64,000 bases of DNA from CAVRUD01 sp963849635 (lineage in GTDB: Bacteria; Chloroflexota; Chloroflexia; Thermomicrobiales; UBA6265), in NCBI GenBank assembly GCA_963849635.1, contig CAWKIA010000022.1:1-64000 (forward strand), written 5' to 3'. Under the pieces are notes generated by a model. The model saw only the letters and a list, made by a program, of their open reading frames with translations. It was not told the DNA's origin and ran no database searches. This document shows, piece after piece, positions 8,959 to 17,919 of this stretch (positions within the stretch are counted from its first letter, which is position 1; the number at the start of each line of letters is the position of its first letter). The translations under genes were made by a program, and so were the position numbers.

Positions 8959-9564
8959 TCAGGTTGTGGCTTCGGCGGTGTCGAGACTACCGAACCAGGC
9001 AACAGCGGCGACGCCTGCGACGAGGAGGGCCACCGTGATCAACACGGATGTGCCGTCGTCCGCAGGCTGGAGGGGCCAGCGCCAGGAGGCGTCGCGGTCA
9101 GGCTTGACGAGAAAGTCGGCCAGGACGGCGCCCGCGTAGGCGAGCGGAACCATCCAGAAAGTGCCGGAGCCGAGAAGCCTGACGCCGATGAGCGAGAGTC
9201 CGACAAAGCCCGCGCCATTGCGAAGGAGGATGCCGAGGCCACCGTCGGCCGGCGCGACGTTTGCGAGAGCAAGGAGCGCCGCGCCAGTAGCAAGGAGGAG
9301 CACCAGGTGCCCGAAACGCACCGGGGGGAGCGGGCGGCTCGCCGTTCGCTCCGCCTCTCCGAAAGGAGAACCGGCGCCAGCGCCGATGACGACGGCGACG
9401 GCGAGCGGGGCGACCATCCGCAAGAATCGGCTGAGGTCGTCGTTGTTGCTTGCCGCCAGGCCTAGCCCGGCGACGATGGTGACCGCGACCAGCGCGAGTG
9501 AGATCGGCCCCGTCTGGCGAGACTTGAGAAACAGGGTTGCGAGGCGAGGGTCTCGGGACGTCAC
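8959..9564 (-). CDS. multi-pass membrane protein of the sigma/ABC operon
   Basis: A 201-residue hydrophobic protein with about six predicted helices, for example ISLALVAVTIVAGLGLAAS and VLITVALLVAGVAAVAWFG. Its GTG start at 9564 overlaps the upstream permease stop as GTGA, so translation is probably coupled. It lacks nucleotide-binding motifs and the large outside domain of the two permeases before it. It is most likely an accessory membrane subunit of the ABC system. No family is recognised. Confidence 0.7.
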   Translation of the reverse strand: MTSRDPRLATLFLKSRQTGPISLALVAVTIVAGLGLAASNNDDLSRFLRMVAPLAVAVVIGAGAGSPFGEAERTASRPLPPVRFGHLVLLLATGAALLALANVAPADGGLGILLRNGAGFVGLSLIGVRLLGSGTFWMVPLAYAGAVLADFLVKPDRDASWRWPLQPADDGTSVLITVALLVAGVAAVAWFGSLDTAEATT

Positions 9565-10997
9565 GGCAAATCCTCTAGTCCGATGGTTCCGGCCCGCAGC
9601 GACGCGAGGTTCGCTTCGAGCCATACGTGCTGTGCCTCCGGGGTGAGGGCGCCGAAGCGGTCGACGGCAGCCAGAGTAGCGGCGTCGACAGGCGACCTGC
9701 GGAGGCCGACGCCGCCGGCTTCGCAGAAGCCGACTTCGAGTTGATCGCCCGGGTCAAGACCGGCCTGGCGCAGTAGCCAGATGGCGAGAGCGGTCTGGGC
9801 CTGATTCGCTGGGCTGAGCGGATCGTCCGGGGTCGCGACGACGACGGCGGCGAGGGCGACCGCAGCGGCCTCGGCCTGGCTCGGGAGACGCGTGCAGTCG
9901 GGCGAGATCGAAAGCGTATCCGGGGCGGCCGCGATGGCGACCGAGTCGGGTCCGAAGAGACCGTCACCGCTTCTTGGCAGTTGGCTGGCGCGTGTGGGGA
10001 ATCCGGGCAGGCCAACCAGAGGCCGGATGATGGGCTCGACGAAGTCGGCGGTCTCGTCCAGCAGGGATTCGTATGCGGGGTGAAGGCAGATCGGGATAGA
10101 TCGCTCGACGCAGACGGGGTCGTAGGTGATTGGCTGGCCGGAGACATCGGAGACGGGTGAGGGGACGAGCTCAGTCCAGCCCCAGACGACTGCCACAGCG
10201 GCGGTGATGACGATGGCCCAACCGACAGGAGAGCCGGGTCGACTCCGGATGGCGATGAGGCCGAGGGACACAGCGCCGAGCCCACCGAGCCAGAGCAGGG
10301 CCGACCAGGCGATGTCGGTCCGCGGTTCCCAGAAGATTGAGCCCCCGAGCCCCTCAATGAGTTCGACCGGAGAGAGGTTCTCGTACGGAAAGTGGCTCAT
10401 GCGGCCGTTTTGCCCGACCTGGACGTCGGCGCCACGGAACAGGATGGGAGCCAGCTCAGACAGGAACAGGACGACGGGAACAAGTGCCGTCGTTAGCCGG
10501 CTCTGAATCGTGGTGATGGCGAAAGAGCCGGCGGCGTAGCCAATCACCGTATGGACGGCGACGGTGAGGGCGCCAATGAGGATCGGGGCCGCGACTGGTC
10601 CGCCCCAGGTTGCGTCCAGCGCGGTGGAGACGCCGACGTAGACCCCGGCGAGGACGTAGGCGAGCAGCGTCCAGATTGCCGTCGCCGAAAGGAGACTGAT
10701 CTGACGGGCCGCAGGCGGCCTGGGCGTGGTTTGCAGAAGATCGCCGAGCCCGCTGCGCAGCTCCCGACCGGCGGCCCAGGCGGCGAGACCGCCGGCGGCG
10801 GGGCCAAGGAAGACGATCGTGAGGCCGATATTCACGCTGGCGATCGGCCAGATCGGCACCGAATTAATGGCCCCCTGGCGGGTGATCAACCAGCCAAGCC
10901 AGGCAAGGGCGAGCAGGATCGGGATGGAGAGGAGAGCGGTGCTGCGGCGCAGCTCGATGGTGAGGAGGCGGGCGGATGTGGGCATGGTCGGAGTCAT
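9561..10997 (-). CDS. ABC transporter permease paralogue B
   Basis: A 478-residue membrane protein, clearly paralogous to the gene before it. Both share IELRR or IETRR at the start, FLGPAAGGLAAWAAGRELR, PYENLSP near the middle and the motif VCVERSIPICLHPAYES with two cysteines in a long outside domain. About six to eight helices fill the first 300 residues, and the last 170 are soluble. ATG 10997 overlaps the upstream stop as ATGA. It probably forms the membrane channel with paralogue A, driven by the ATPase at 12412. The exported substrate is unknown. Confidence 0.75.
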   Translation of the reverse strand: MTPTMPTSARLLTIELRRSTALLSIPILLALAWLGWLITRQGAINSVPIWPIASVNIGLTIVFLGPAAGGLAAWAAGRELRSGLGDLLQTTPRPPAARQISLLSATAIWTLLAYVLAGVYVGVSTALDATWGGPVAAPILIGALTVAVHTVIGYAAGSFAITTIQSRLTTALVPVVLFLSELAPILFRGADVQVGQNGRMSHFPYENLSPVELIEGLGGSIFWEPRTDIAWSALLWLGGLGAVSLGLIAIRSRPGSPVGWAIVITAAVAVVWGWTELVPSPVSDVSGQPITYDPVCVERSIPICLHPAYESLLDETADFVEPIIRPLVGLPGFPTRASQLPRSGDGLFGPDSVAIAAAPDTLSISPDCTRLPSQAEAAAVALAAVVVATPDDPLSPANQAQTALAIWLLRQAGLDPGDQLEVGFCEAGGVGLRRSPVDAATLAAVDRFGALTPEAQHVWLEANLASLRAGTIGLEDLP

Positions 10998-12415
10998 GGC
11001 AGATCCTCGAGGGTGAGGGAGCCGGTCCGCAGTGGCGCTAGGTTCGTCTCCAACCACGCGTGTTGCTCCTCCGGTGTGAGCGCAGCGAAGCGGTCGGCGG
11101 CGGCGAGGACGGCGGTCACCGTCTGGTCGTACTCCTCCTCCGTCGAGATATCAGGGAAGCGCATGAGGCGGTCGATCTCCTCGGCCGGATCCCAACCCGC
11201 CTGGCGCATCAGCCAGATCGCGAGAGCACTCTGGGCCGGAGTGAGGGCGAATGGATCGTCGGTGCTAATTCTGACCGCGCTTATTGCTGTTGCCGTGGCC
11301 AATAACAGGGCTTCGGAGCCTGTCTCAGCCGGCTCTGCGGATATGGTGTCGGGAGGACTCACGTCGAGCCAACCGATTCTAGATTCGTCGTTCGGGGGGC
11401 GGATCTGTTCGGCGTGCGTTGGGGCTCCACGGATTCCGACTAACGGCCGCACAATTGGGTCGATGAGATTGGCGGTGTCGTCGAGCACGGACTCATAGGC
11501 GGGATGGAGGCAGACAGGAATCGACCGCTGGACGCAAACAGGCTCGTAGTCGATCGCGTGGGATGACGAGGCAGTGTCGACGACGGGAGAAGGAACAAGC
11601 TCTCTGGCGCCGAAGACAATGCCAAGGCAGGCCAGGACGGCGGTGGCCCAGATCAGACGCGAACGGGGTTGGTTTCGGGCGGCGATGAGGGTAAGCGCCA
11701 GGATGCCGAGCCCGCCGAACCAGGCGTATGCCGCCCAGATGATGTCGGCAGGCGGCGCCCAGAAGATCGAGCCGCCGGTGCCCTGAATGAGCGCAATCGG
11801 TGACAGATTCTCGTAGGGGTAGTTGCTGGAGAGACATCCCATTCCGCACGGTTGATCTTCGCCACGGATAACGGTCGGCACCACCGCGGCGAAGAAGAGT
11901 GCGATAGGCACAAGTGCGGCGGTCAGCCGGCTCTGAACGGGAGAGCTGACGACGGAGCCAGCCAAGTAGCCGATCGCCGTCTGAGCGGCAACCGCAAGAG
12001 TTCCGATCAAGATCGGCGCCGGCACGGGGTCGCCCCAGGGCTCCTCAAGAGCGGCGGTGAAGCCGAGAACGAGCCCGGCGGCCAAGTGGGCCAGAAGGAT
12101 CCAGACCATCGTGCCGGAGAGCTGGCTGAACTGGCGGGCCGTTTGCGGCCGCGAGGTGGTCTTGAGGAGATCGCCCAGGCCGTAGCGACGGTCGCGCCCG
12201 GCCGCCCAGGCGGCGAGCCCCCCGGCGGCAGGGCCAAGAAACATCGCTCCATAACCGATGTTTTCGCTGACGTCCGGCCACAGCACCACTCCGGGTGTGC
12301 TCTCCTGGTCGCGGATGAACCACGCCAACAGGGCGAGCCCGACCAGGAATGGGAACGCCAGCAGGGCCATGTCGCGCCGCGTTTCTATCCAAAAGATGCG
12401 TCCAGTTGCGGTCAT
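10994..12415 (-). CDS. ABC transporter permease paralogue A
   Basis: A 473-residue membrane protein with the same plan as paralogue B. A membrane half contains FLGPAAGGLAAWAAGRDRR and AAQTAIGYLAGSVVSSPVQS. A C-terminal soluble domain contains VCVQRSIPVCLHPAYES and ends LTLEDLP, nearly the same ending as its paralogue (IGLEDLP). The start codon overlaps the ATPase stop as ATGA. The pair looks like a tandem duplication kept as a heterodimer. Relatives with a Cys-x-His-Pro-Ala-Tyr motif occur beside ABC ATPases in actinobacteria, as I recall. Confidence 0.75.
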   Translation of the reverse strand: MTATGRIFWIETRRDMALLAFPFLVGLALLAWFIRDQESTPGVVLWPDVSENIGYGAMFLGPAAGGLAAWAAGRDRRYGLGDLLKTTSRPQTARQFSQLSGTMVWILLAHLAAGLVLGFTAALEEPWGDPVPAPILIGTLAVAAQTAIGYLAGSVVSSPVQSRLTAALVPIALFFAAVVPTVIRGEDQPCGMGCLSSNYPYENLSPIALIQGTGGSIFWAPPADIIWAAYAWFGGLGILALTLIAARNQPRSRLIWATAVLACLGIVFGARELVPSPVVDTASSSHAIDYEPVCVQRSIPVCLHPAYESVLDDTANLIDPIVRPLVGIRGAPTHAEQIRPPNDESRIGWLDVSPPDTISAEPAETGSEALLLATATAISAVRISTDDPFALTPAQSALAIWLMRQAGWDPAEEIDRLMRFPDISTEEEYDQTVTAVLAAADRFAALTPEEQHAWLETNLAPLRTGSLTLEDLP

Positions 12416-13164
12416 GCGCGGGCCTCGGCGAGGGCGCGAGTGTAGCCGCGTTCGAGGGCCGAGTCGCCGGCGCCAACGCCATTCTGGCCAGCGTAGGCGA
12501 GCTGGTCGGGCGTACCGTGGTAGACGATGCGGCCGCGGTCCATGAGGGCGACGGTGGTGCAGGCGGCGGCGACATCTTCGACGAGGTGGGTGCTGACGAT
12601 AACGACACCCTGTAGGCCGATCTCGCGCAACAAGCCACGGAAGCTGACCCGCTGTTCCGGATCGAGGCCGGCCGTCGGCTCATCGAGCAGGAGCAAGTCG
12701 GGATCGTTGACGATCGCCTGGGCAATGCCGACGCGGCGGAGCATACCGCCGGAGAGCGTCTTCAGCTTGGACCGGGCCCGGTCCTCGAGATCGACGCGCT
12801 GGATGGCCCGGGCGACAGCCCGGTTGACGCAATCCGTCGGCATCTCCTTGAGCAGGGCAAAATACTCGACGAACTCGGCGACGGTGAAGTTAGGGTAGTA
12901 ACCCAGGGTCTGGGGCAGATAACCGAGGCGGCGGCGGATCTTGCGGCGCTGCTCGGGGACGGTCGGATCCAGATCGAGGAGCCGGAGGGAGCCATCCGCG
13001 GGGGACAGGATCGTCGCCAGGGTTCGGAGCAGGGTTGTCTTGCCGGCACCGTTTGGGCCGAGGAGACCGAAGACGCCGGGCTGGATCGCAAGATCGACCC
13101 CGTTCAGTGCCTGGACTCGTCCGAAGCGTTGGGTGAGACCCCGCGCCTGCACATCTATTGCCAT
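12412..13164 (-). CDS. ABC transporter ATP-binding protein
   Basis: A 250-residue ATPase. Walker A is LLGPNGAGKTTLLRTLA, the signature LSGGMLRRVGIAQAIV, and Walker B LLLLDEPTAGLDPEQR followed by the switch His in VIVSTHLVEDV. The length and the Gly-Gly-Met signature suit exporters of the ABC-2/DrrA type. It overlaps the membrane gene upstream by ten bases and the permease downstream by four. It should power the two permeases that follow. Confidence 0.95.
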   Translation of the reverse strand: MAIDVQARGLTQRFGRVQALNGVDLAIQPGVFGLLGPNGAGKTTLLRTLATILSPADGSLRLLDLDPTVPEQRRKIRRRLGYLPQTLGYYPNFTVAEFVEYFALLKEMPTDCVNRAVARAIQRVDLEDRARSKLKTLSGGMLRRVGIAQAIVNDPDLLLLDEPTAGLDPEQRVSFRGLLREIGLQGVVIVSTHLVEDVAAACTTVALMDRGRIVYHGTPDQLAYAGQNGVGAGDSALERGYTRALAEARA

Positions 13165-13901
13165 CGCAGAACCTCATTTCGATGTCCACTGGTCGCGACG
13201 AGCGCCAGGGCAAGACAGCCAATCGTGATCACCAGGTAGACGGGTGTGAGTAAGCCGGGGTCGACGGCCTCGGCCAGGTGCTGGGTGGGATAGGCACGCC
13301 CGAGGACGACGACCGCCCAGGCGCCGAGGGCGGCGGCGACCCCGGCATTCGCGGAGCGGCTGACGGTCGCGGCGGCAAGGGCAAGGGCTGAGACGGCCGT
13401 CATCGGCACCAACCAACCGAAGGTGACGCCGTTGGCGCCTTCGGCCACAAACGAAGCGAGGATGCCAAGGAGGGCGTTTAGCCCGAAGACGCTGAGCCCG
13501 CGGGTGAGCAGGACCATGCGATGGGAGACCGGAAGGGACTGGGAGAGTTCGAAGGCGGGATCGATGCCGGGGCCATAGGCGTAGGCGATACCGGCCCCGG
13601 CAAGGGCCGGCGCGAGGAGCGACACCCACGGTGTCCCGGTCTGCTGGCTGGCGATAACCCCAACCGCGAGCACGACCAGGGTGGCGACGATCCAGGAGAG
13701 GATGAGCGAGGGAGTTGCGACCAGAGCGCGCGCCAGCCCGGGAGAGCACAGGAGCCGGGCGGCAAGTCGTTCGACCGGGCCGATGTCGCGGGACCAGACC
13801 TCTCCCGAAACGCCGGTCCAGACCCGCTCGAAGTCGATGCCTAGCGCCCGGAGCTCAGCCTCGGGTTCGGATAGGGATGGGCGCCTGGATTCGGGCATCA
13901 T
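13155..13901 (-). CDS. membrane protein following the ECF sigma factor
   Basis: A 248-residue protein with a soluble N-terminal part of about 75 residues and six likely helices (LILSWIVATLVVLAVGVIAS, WVSLLAPALAGAGIAYAYG and others). It starts one base after the sigma factor stop, where an anti-sigma factor is usually encoded. The N-terminus lacks the His-x3-Cys-x2-Cys motif of zinc-binding anti-sigma factors. It may be a membrane partner of the sigma factor or a further ABC subunit. Of two adjacent ATG codons the first, 13901, is used. Confidence 0.7.
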   Translation of the reverse strand: MMPESRRPSLSEPEAELRALGIDFERVWTGVSGEVWSRDIGPVERLAARLLCSPGLARALVATPSLILSWIVATLVVLAVGVIASQQTGTPWVSLLAPALAGAGIAYAYGPGIDPAFELSQSLPVSHRMVLLTRGLSVFGLNALLGILASFVAEGANGVTFGWLVPMTAVSALALAAATVSRSANAGVAAALGAWAVVVLGRAYPTQHLAEAVDPGLLTPVYLVITIGCLALALVATSGHRNEVLRWQ

Positions 13902-13902
13902 C

Positions 13903-14430
13903 TCAGGCCCTCCCGCCCAGCAGCGCTTCGCGGAGCCGCTTCCGGGCCGCGAAAAGGCGGCTCTTGACCGTGCCCGGCGGAATGCCGAGCGCGTGCGCCA
14001 CATCGCCCACCGATCGACCATCGACGTAGATCATCTGCACCAACTCCCGTTGCGGGTCGCCGTTCGGTCCAAGGGAGGCCAGCGCCTTCTCCAGATCCGC
14101 GTTCCGGATCGCGATCACGGCCGGATCGTCGGCCATCCGGGCGTTCCCGTCGTCCAGATAGGCCACTGGCCGGCCGTGCTTGCGGGCCCAGAGCGCGGCC
14201 TGTCGCCGGGCGATGCCCCAGATCCATGCTTCGCCGGAGCCCTCTCCGCTGAACTTGCTGCTGCCGCGCCAGACCGCCACGAACGTCTCCTGGAGGACAT
14301 CCTCAACCGCGTCGGCGGGCATAACTCGCCGCAGCCGCGCGGCCACCCAGGGCGCGTGCCGTTCGAAGAGGGTTCGCAGCGAGTGGTGGTCGCCGCCGGC
14401 GACGGCGGCGATCAGGGTTGCATCATCCAT
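13903..14430 (-). CDS. ECF RNA polymerase sigma factor
   Basis: A 175-residue sigma-70 family protein. Region 2 covers HSLRTLFERHAPWVAARLRR through DAVEDVLQETFVAVW. Region 4 covers RELVQMIYVDGRSVGDVAHA and LGIPPGTVKSRLFAARKRLR, the helix-turn-helix that reads the -35 element. It is the first gene of a six-gene run and probably controls it. The signal is unknown because no canonical anti-sigma gene is present. Confidence 0.93.
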   Translation of the reverse strand: MDDATLIAAVAGGDHHSLRTLFERHAPWVAARLRRVMPADAVEDVLQETFVAVWRGSSKFSGEGSGEAWIWGIARRQAALWARKHGRPVAYLDDGNARMADDPAVIAIRNADLEKALASLGPNGDPQRELVQMIYVDGRSVGDVAHALGIPPGTVKSRLFAARKRLREALLGGRA

Positions 14431-14501
14431 GTCTATCTAGTCTGTTGCCGTAACCTGCGAATCGGTTCACCCATCGTACGTGAGGGAGCAACATCCAGAC
14501 A

Positions 14502-14542
14502 GCGCGAGGCGGCCCGGACATCGTGTCCGGGCCGCCTCGCGC
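14502..14542 (-). terminator. strong hairpin terminator
   Basis: A perfect 19 bp stem (14502-14520 and 14524-14542) with a three-base loop. It lies between the stop of the dehydratase gene at 14576 and the sigma factor start at 14430, both on the minus strand. The bases after it are only mildly T-rich. Confidence 0.75.
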
Positions 14543-14575
14543 TTCTCATTCGATTTTGGAGCAATCTCCGCTGCG

Positions 14576-15808
14576 CTACTCCACCTCGTCGACCGCGATC
14601 GGCCGCTCAACCCAGGTCAGGAGCCGCTCGGACGTGATCTTGCTCTCGTCCAGGGACATGCCCATACCAGGACCCTTCGGCACGGTCACCATGCCGTTCA
14701 CCGGCACCACCGGCTCGGTGAAGAAAAATTGGTGTACCTGGTTCCACTTCACCAGGAACTCGACGAACGGGATCGTGGTGATCGGCAGCGCGCAGGAGAG
14801 GTGGATGTTGGCCGGGACGGAGTGGCCATGGGGGATGACCGGCAGATCGTAGGTCTGGGCCATCGCCGCGATCTTCATCAGCTCGGAGATACCGCCGGCC
14901 CAGTAGGTATCCGGCTGGAGCAGATCGGCGGCGCCGGCATCCATCAGCTCCTTCTGGCCCCAGCGGGTGTACTCGTGCTCGCCGGTGGCGGTCGGGATGG
15001 GTGAGCGCCGCCGGATCTCGGCGCAGGCGGCGATGTTGTCCGGCTGGACCGGTTCCTCGATCCAGCGCGGCCGGAACTCCTTCAACTGGTCGGCCATTTC
15101 CAGCGTGTAGGCGACGGTCCAGCTCATCCAGGCGTCAATCATGATCTCGACGTCCGGTCCGACCGTCTCGCGGATTGCCGCGATCAGCTCGACGTTCTTC
15201 TTCATCCCTTCGCGGCCATCGGCCGGACCGTAGCGCGGGAACCACTTGGTGGCGATGTAGCCCTGATCAACGACCCATTGCGACCGCTGGCGCACCAGAT
15301 CGGTCTCCAGGGAGTGGCCGAGCATGCTGGCGTAGGCCGGGATCGACTCTCGCATCGGGCCGCCAAGGAGCTTGTAGACCGGCTGCCCCAGCCACTTGCC
15401 CTTCAGGTCCCAGAGGGTGGCGTCGATCGCGCTGATCGCCATCATGCTTGGGCCTTTGCGCCCGTGGACGGCATCCCGGTACATCTTGTCCCAGAGCCGC
15501 TCGGTCGCGGTCGGGTCCTCGCCGATGAGCAGGTTCCGGAACGCCTGATCGATGATGTAGGCGACGTCCATCGCCACCGGACCGCCAAGGCCCGTGACGC
15601 CCTCGTCCGTGTCGATCTCAAGGAAGACGGAGCGCATCTCGTACTTGCCGTCCTCGATCCGTTTCGGCGTCCCCGTCGTGTTGGACGCCCGCTGCGCCTT
15701 GTGCTCCGGGTAGACATCGATCGGGCGGATGAGGCGCTCCTCCCAGAAGTCGCCCTCGAACTCCATCACGCCGGTCAATTCCCGCAGGCGCAGATCGGTG
15801 ATCTTCAC
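14576..15808 (-). CDS. enolase-superfamily sugar-acid dehydratase (rhamnonate dehydratase-like)
   Basis: A 410-residue mandelate racemase/muconate lactonizing enzyme family protein. Barrel residues seen are the Lys in ATKWFPRYGPADGREG, metal ligands in MIDAWMSW, RWIEEPVQ and TGEHEYTRWG, and the acid-base His in VIPHGHSVPANIHLSCA. The K-W-F-P-x-Y-G-P-x-D-G segment recalls L-rhamnonate dehydratases, so a 6-deoxysugar or aldonic acid is the probable substrate, giving a 2-keto-3-deoxy acid. GTG 15808 follows AGGAGG at ten bases. It is last in a minus-strand run after a binding protein and two permeases. Confidence 0.85.
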   Translation of the reverse strand: MKITDLRLRELTGVMEFEGDFWEERLIRPIDVYPEHKAQRASNTTGTPKRIEDGKYEMRSVFLEIDTDEGVTGLGGPVAMDVAYIIDQAFRNLLIGEDPTATERLWDKMYRDAVHGRKGPSMMAISAIDATLWDLKGKWLGQPVYKLLGGPMRESIPAYASMLGHSLETDLVRQRSQWVVDQGYIATKWFPRYGPADGREGMKKNVELIAAIRETVGPDVEIMIDAWMSWTVAYTLEMADQLKEFRPRWIEEPVQPDNIAACAEIRRRSPIPTATGEHEYTRWGQKELMDAGAADLLQPDTYWAGGISELMKIAAMAQTYDLPVIPHGHSVPANIHLSCALPITTIPFVEFLVKWNQVHQFFFTEPVVPVNGMVTVPKGPGMGMSLDESKITSERLLTWVERPIAVDEVE

Positions 15809-15870
15809 GAACCCGATTCCTCCTGTCACCGCCGACGACGATTGTCAACCCGCGTTCCAGAAGCCGGCGA

Positions 15871-16777
15871 TTAGCCCTTGATCCCCGAGAGGCTCACGCC
15901 CTGGACGATGTACCGCTGCATGAACAAGAAGATGAGCACCAGCGGAGCGATAGCGACTGCGCGCGCCCATGAAGAGCGCGGGAGGTTGATCGATCTGCGC
16001 GGTCATAAAGGTCGAGAGGACCAACTGGACCGTACGCCAGGCAACCTGCCGCGAGACGACCAGCGGCCAGAGGAAGGCGTTCCAGGAGTAAATGAAGCTC
16101 AGATGCCCAGCGCCATCATGATCCCCAGCGAGTTCGGCAGGATCAGCCCCCGATAGATGCCGATATAGCCAAGACCATCGAGACGCCGGCTTCCTCGATC
16201 TCGACCGGGAAGTCAGGTAGAACTGGCGGAAGAGGAAGGTGGCGAAGGCGTTGAAGAGACCAGGGACCACAATGCCCCAGAGCGTGCCCACGCCGTCGAG
16301 TCCATCCAGCACCACGTAGCTCGGGATAAACGTGGCCGCGCTGGGAACCATGAGCGTCGAGAGAATCATGGCGAAGACAGATACTTTTCCCTTTTGCGGG
16401 AATCCGGGCAAGTGCGTAGCCTGCCATCGAGGCGAAGAGCGTTTGGAAGACGAGGTTGACCCCCGCGAGGATCGCCAGAGTTACGCAGCCCTTCTGCCAT
16501 CGGCGCGAGCGGATCATCGAACAGCGCTTCGAAATTGCTCCATTGCGCCGATCTCCGCCCACCATTTCCACTCGAACGCTGTGATCTCGGGCTGGGTCAT
16601 CAGGGCATTGCGAACGATCAGGTAGAACGGAAACAGGAAGAGAATCGCCGAGAGGAATAAGCAGCGCGTACCGCGCGACCACGGCAAGATAGCGACCGCG
16701 TTCCGAGGCTTCGAGTCGGGGACCGCGACCGCCCGGGTCTCTCGCTGCGTCGCTGGGGTATCCATGATGCTCGCCAT
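15871..16777 (-). pseudogene. CUT1 sugar ABC permease (MalG-like), multiply frameshifted
   Basis: The start ATG 16777 (GGGAG eight bases before) opens a frame with LFLSAILFLFPFYLIVRNAL, a typical MalG first helix. Similarity then jumps frames. FASMAGYALARIPAKGK, LMVPSAATFIPSYVVLDGLD, SFIYSWNAFLWPLVVSRQ and MQRYIVQGVSLSGIKG all lie in order but in at least three frames, ending at TAA 15871. At least five indels are needed. The order and conservation suggest a recently intact gene, or sequencing error. Confidence 0.75.
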
Positions 16778-16793
16778 CGTCTGCTCCCCCAAA

Positions 16794-17716
16794 CTAAGAC
16801 GCTGTCGAGCGGCCGAATCCGAAGATCCGCCCCTGGACGATCGTGACGGTGATGATGATGGCCGTGAGGATGAACGCACCGGCCGAGGCCAGGCCATAGT
16901 TTTGGTTGCTCAGGCCGACCTGGTAGAGATAGACCAGCGGCGGGCGGGCAAGTGAGAGGTTGCCGGCCGATGCGCCGGTGCCGCCGAAGATGTTCTAGAA
17001 CTCATCGAACGCCTGAAAGGCCGCGATGAAGTTCAAGAGCAACACCGCGGTCGGTGGTATTCCTCAGCATCGGTAGCGTGATCGTGCGGAATGTCGTCCA
17101 GCCCGGCCGGGCACCGTCCACATACGCGGCTTCGTAGAGGTCCTTTGGGATCTCCTGCAATCCGGCAATAAAGATGATCATGTAGAAGCCGACCTGTAAC
17201 CACAAGCGGACCGTAATCAGCACCATCCAGTACCAGGGGAAGTCACCGGCCGGCGGCGAGATCCAGGAGTAGACCTTCTCAACGCCAAAAATCTCACAGA
17301 GCGCCAGATTGGCCACGCCGTAGGGTGTGCCATTGAAGATGCTTGTGCGCCAGACAAGGGAGGCAACAACGTACGACACCGCTGTCGGGATAAAGAAGAT
17401 CGTCCGAAAGAAGGGGCGGATCGGGCCGGCAACGCTGTTGACCAGCATCGCCAGGCCAAGTGACATCGCAAAGGTGAGTCGGAACAATAAATGCGGTGAA
17501 GACAAGGATCGTGCGGAGCGAGCGAATGAACTGGTCGTCGGCCAGCATATCTTGGTAGTTCTGCAGGCCGACCCAGTTGCCGACGCTGATCGAGTTGCGG
17601 GCCTCCGAGAGGCTGATGAGGAATCCCCAGGCGATCGGCAAAAAGGTAAAGACCCCAAGGCCGATCAGCATCGGCGAGATCAGCACCCAGAAGGCGATCG
17701 TCGCTTCGATTGTCAT
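16794..17716 (-). pseudogene. CUT1 sugar ABC permease (MalF-like), frameshifted
   Basis: The frame begins MTIEATIAFWVLISPMLIGL and continues LSEARNSISVGNWVGLQNYQ, standard for a MalF/UgpA-type permease. After about residue 60 the similarity moves frame: PFFRTIFFIPTAVSYVVASL, then the EAA loop DLYEAAYVDGARPGWTTFRT. The last helices, ending near QGRIFGFGRSTAS, are in a third frame. It pairs with the MalG-like gene 16 bases downstream and the binding protein upstream. Confidence 0.75.
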
Positions 17717-17919
17717 GGCGCTTCCAGAACGGGACCTTGGTGGTAGCTGGGAGCCCCGGTCGGTGTCGAACTCATCGGGCCCACCTTCCCCGGCGCGGCG
17801 TTCGCTCGCTGCGATCCGCGACACCGCGCATCGAAGCAGTCCTGGGGCGGCGAGCGCCCGTGGACGGCCGAAGAGGAGGGCCGGTCTGCGGACGACCGGC
17901 CCTCCGTCACGCTACGACG

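Noticed and set aside
10551..11498. A 315-codon plus-strand frame.
   Set aside because: It is antisense to the two permeases and rich in Gly, Arg and Asp without any domain.
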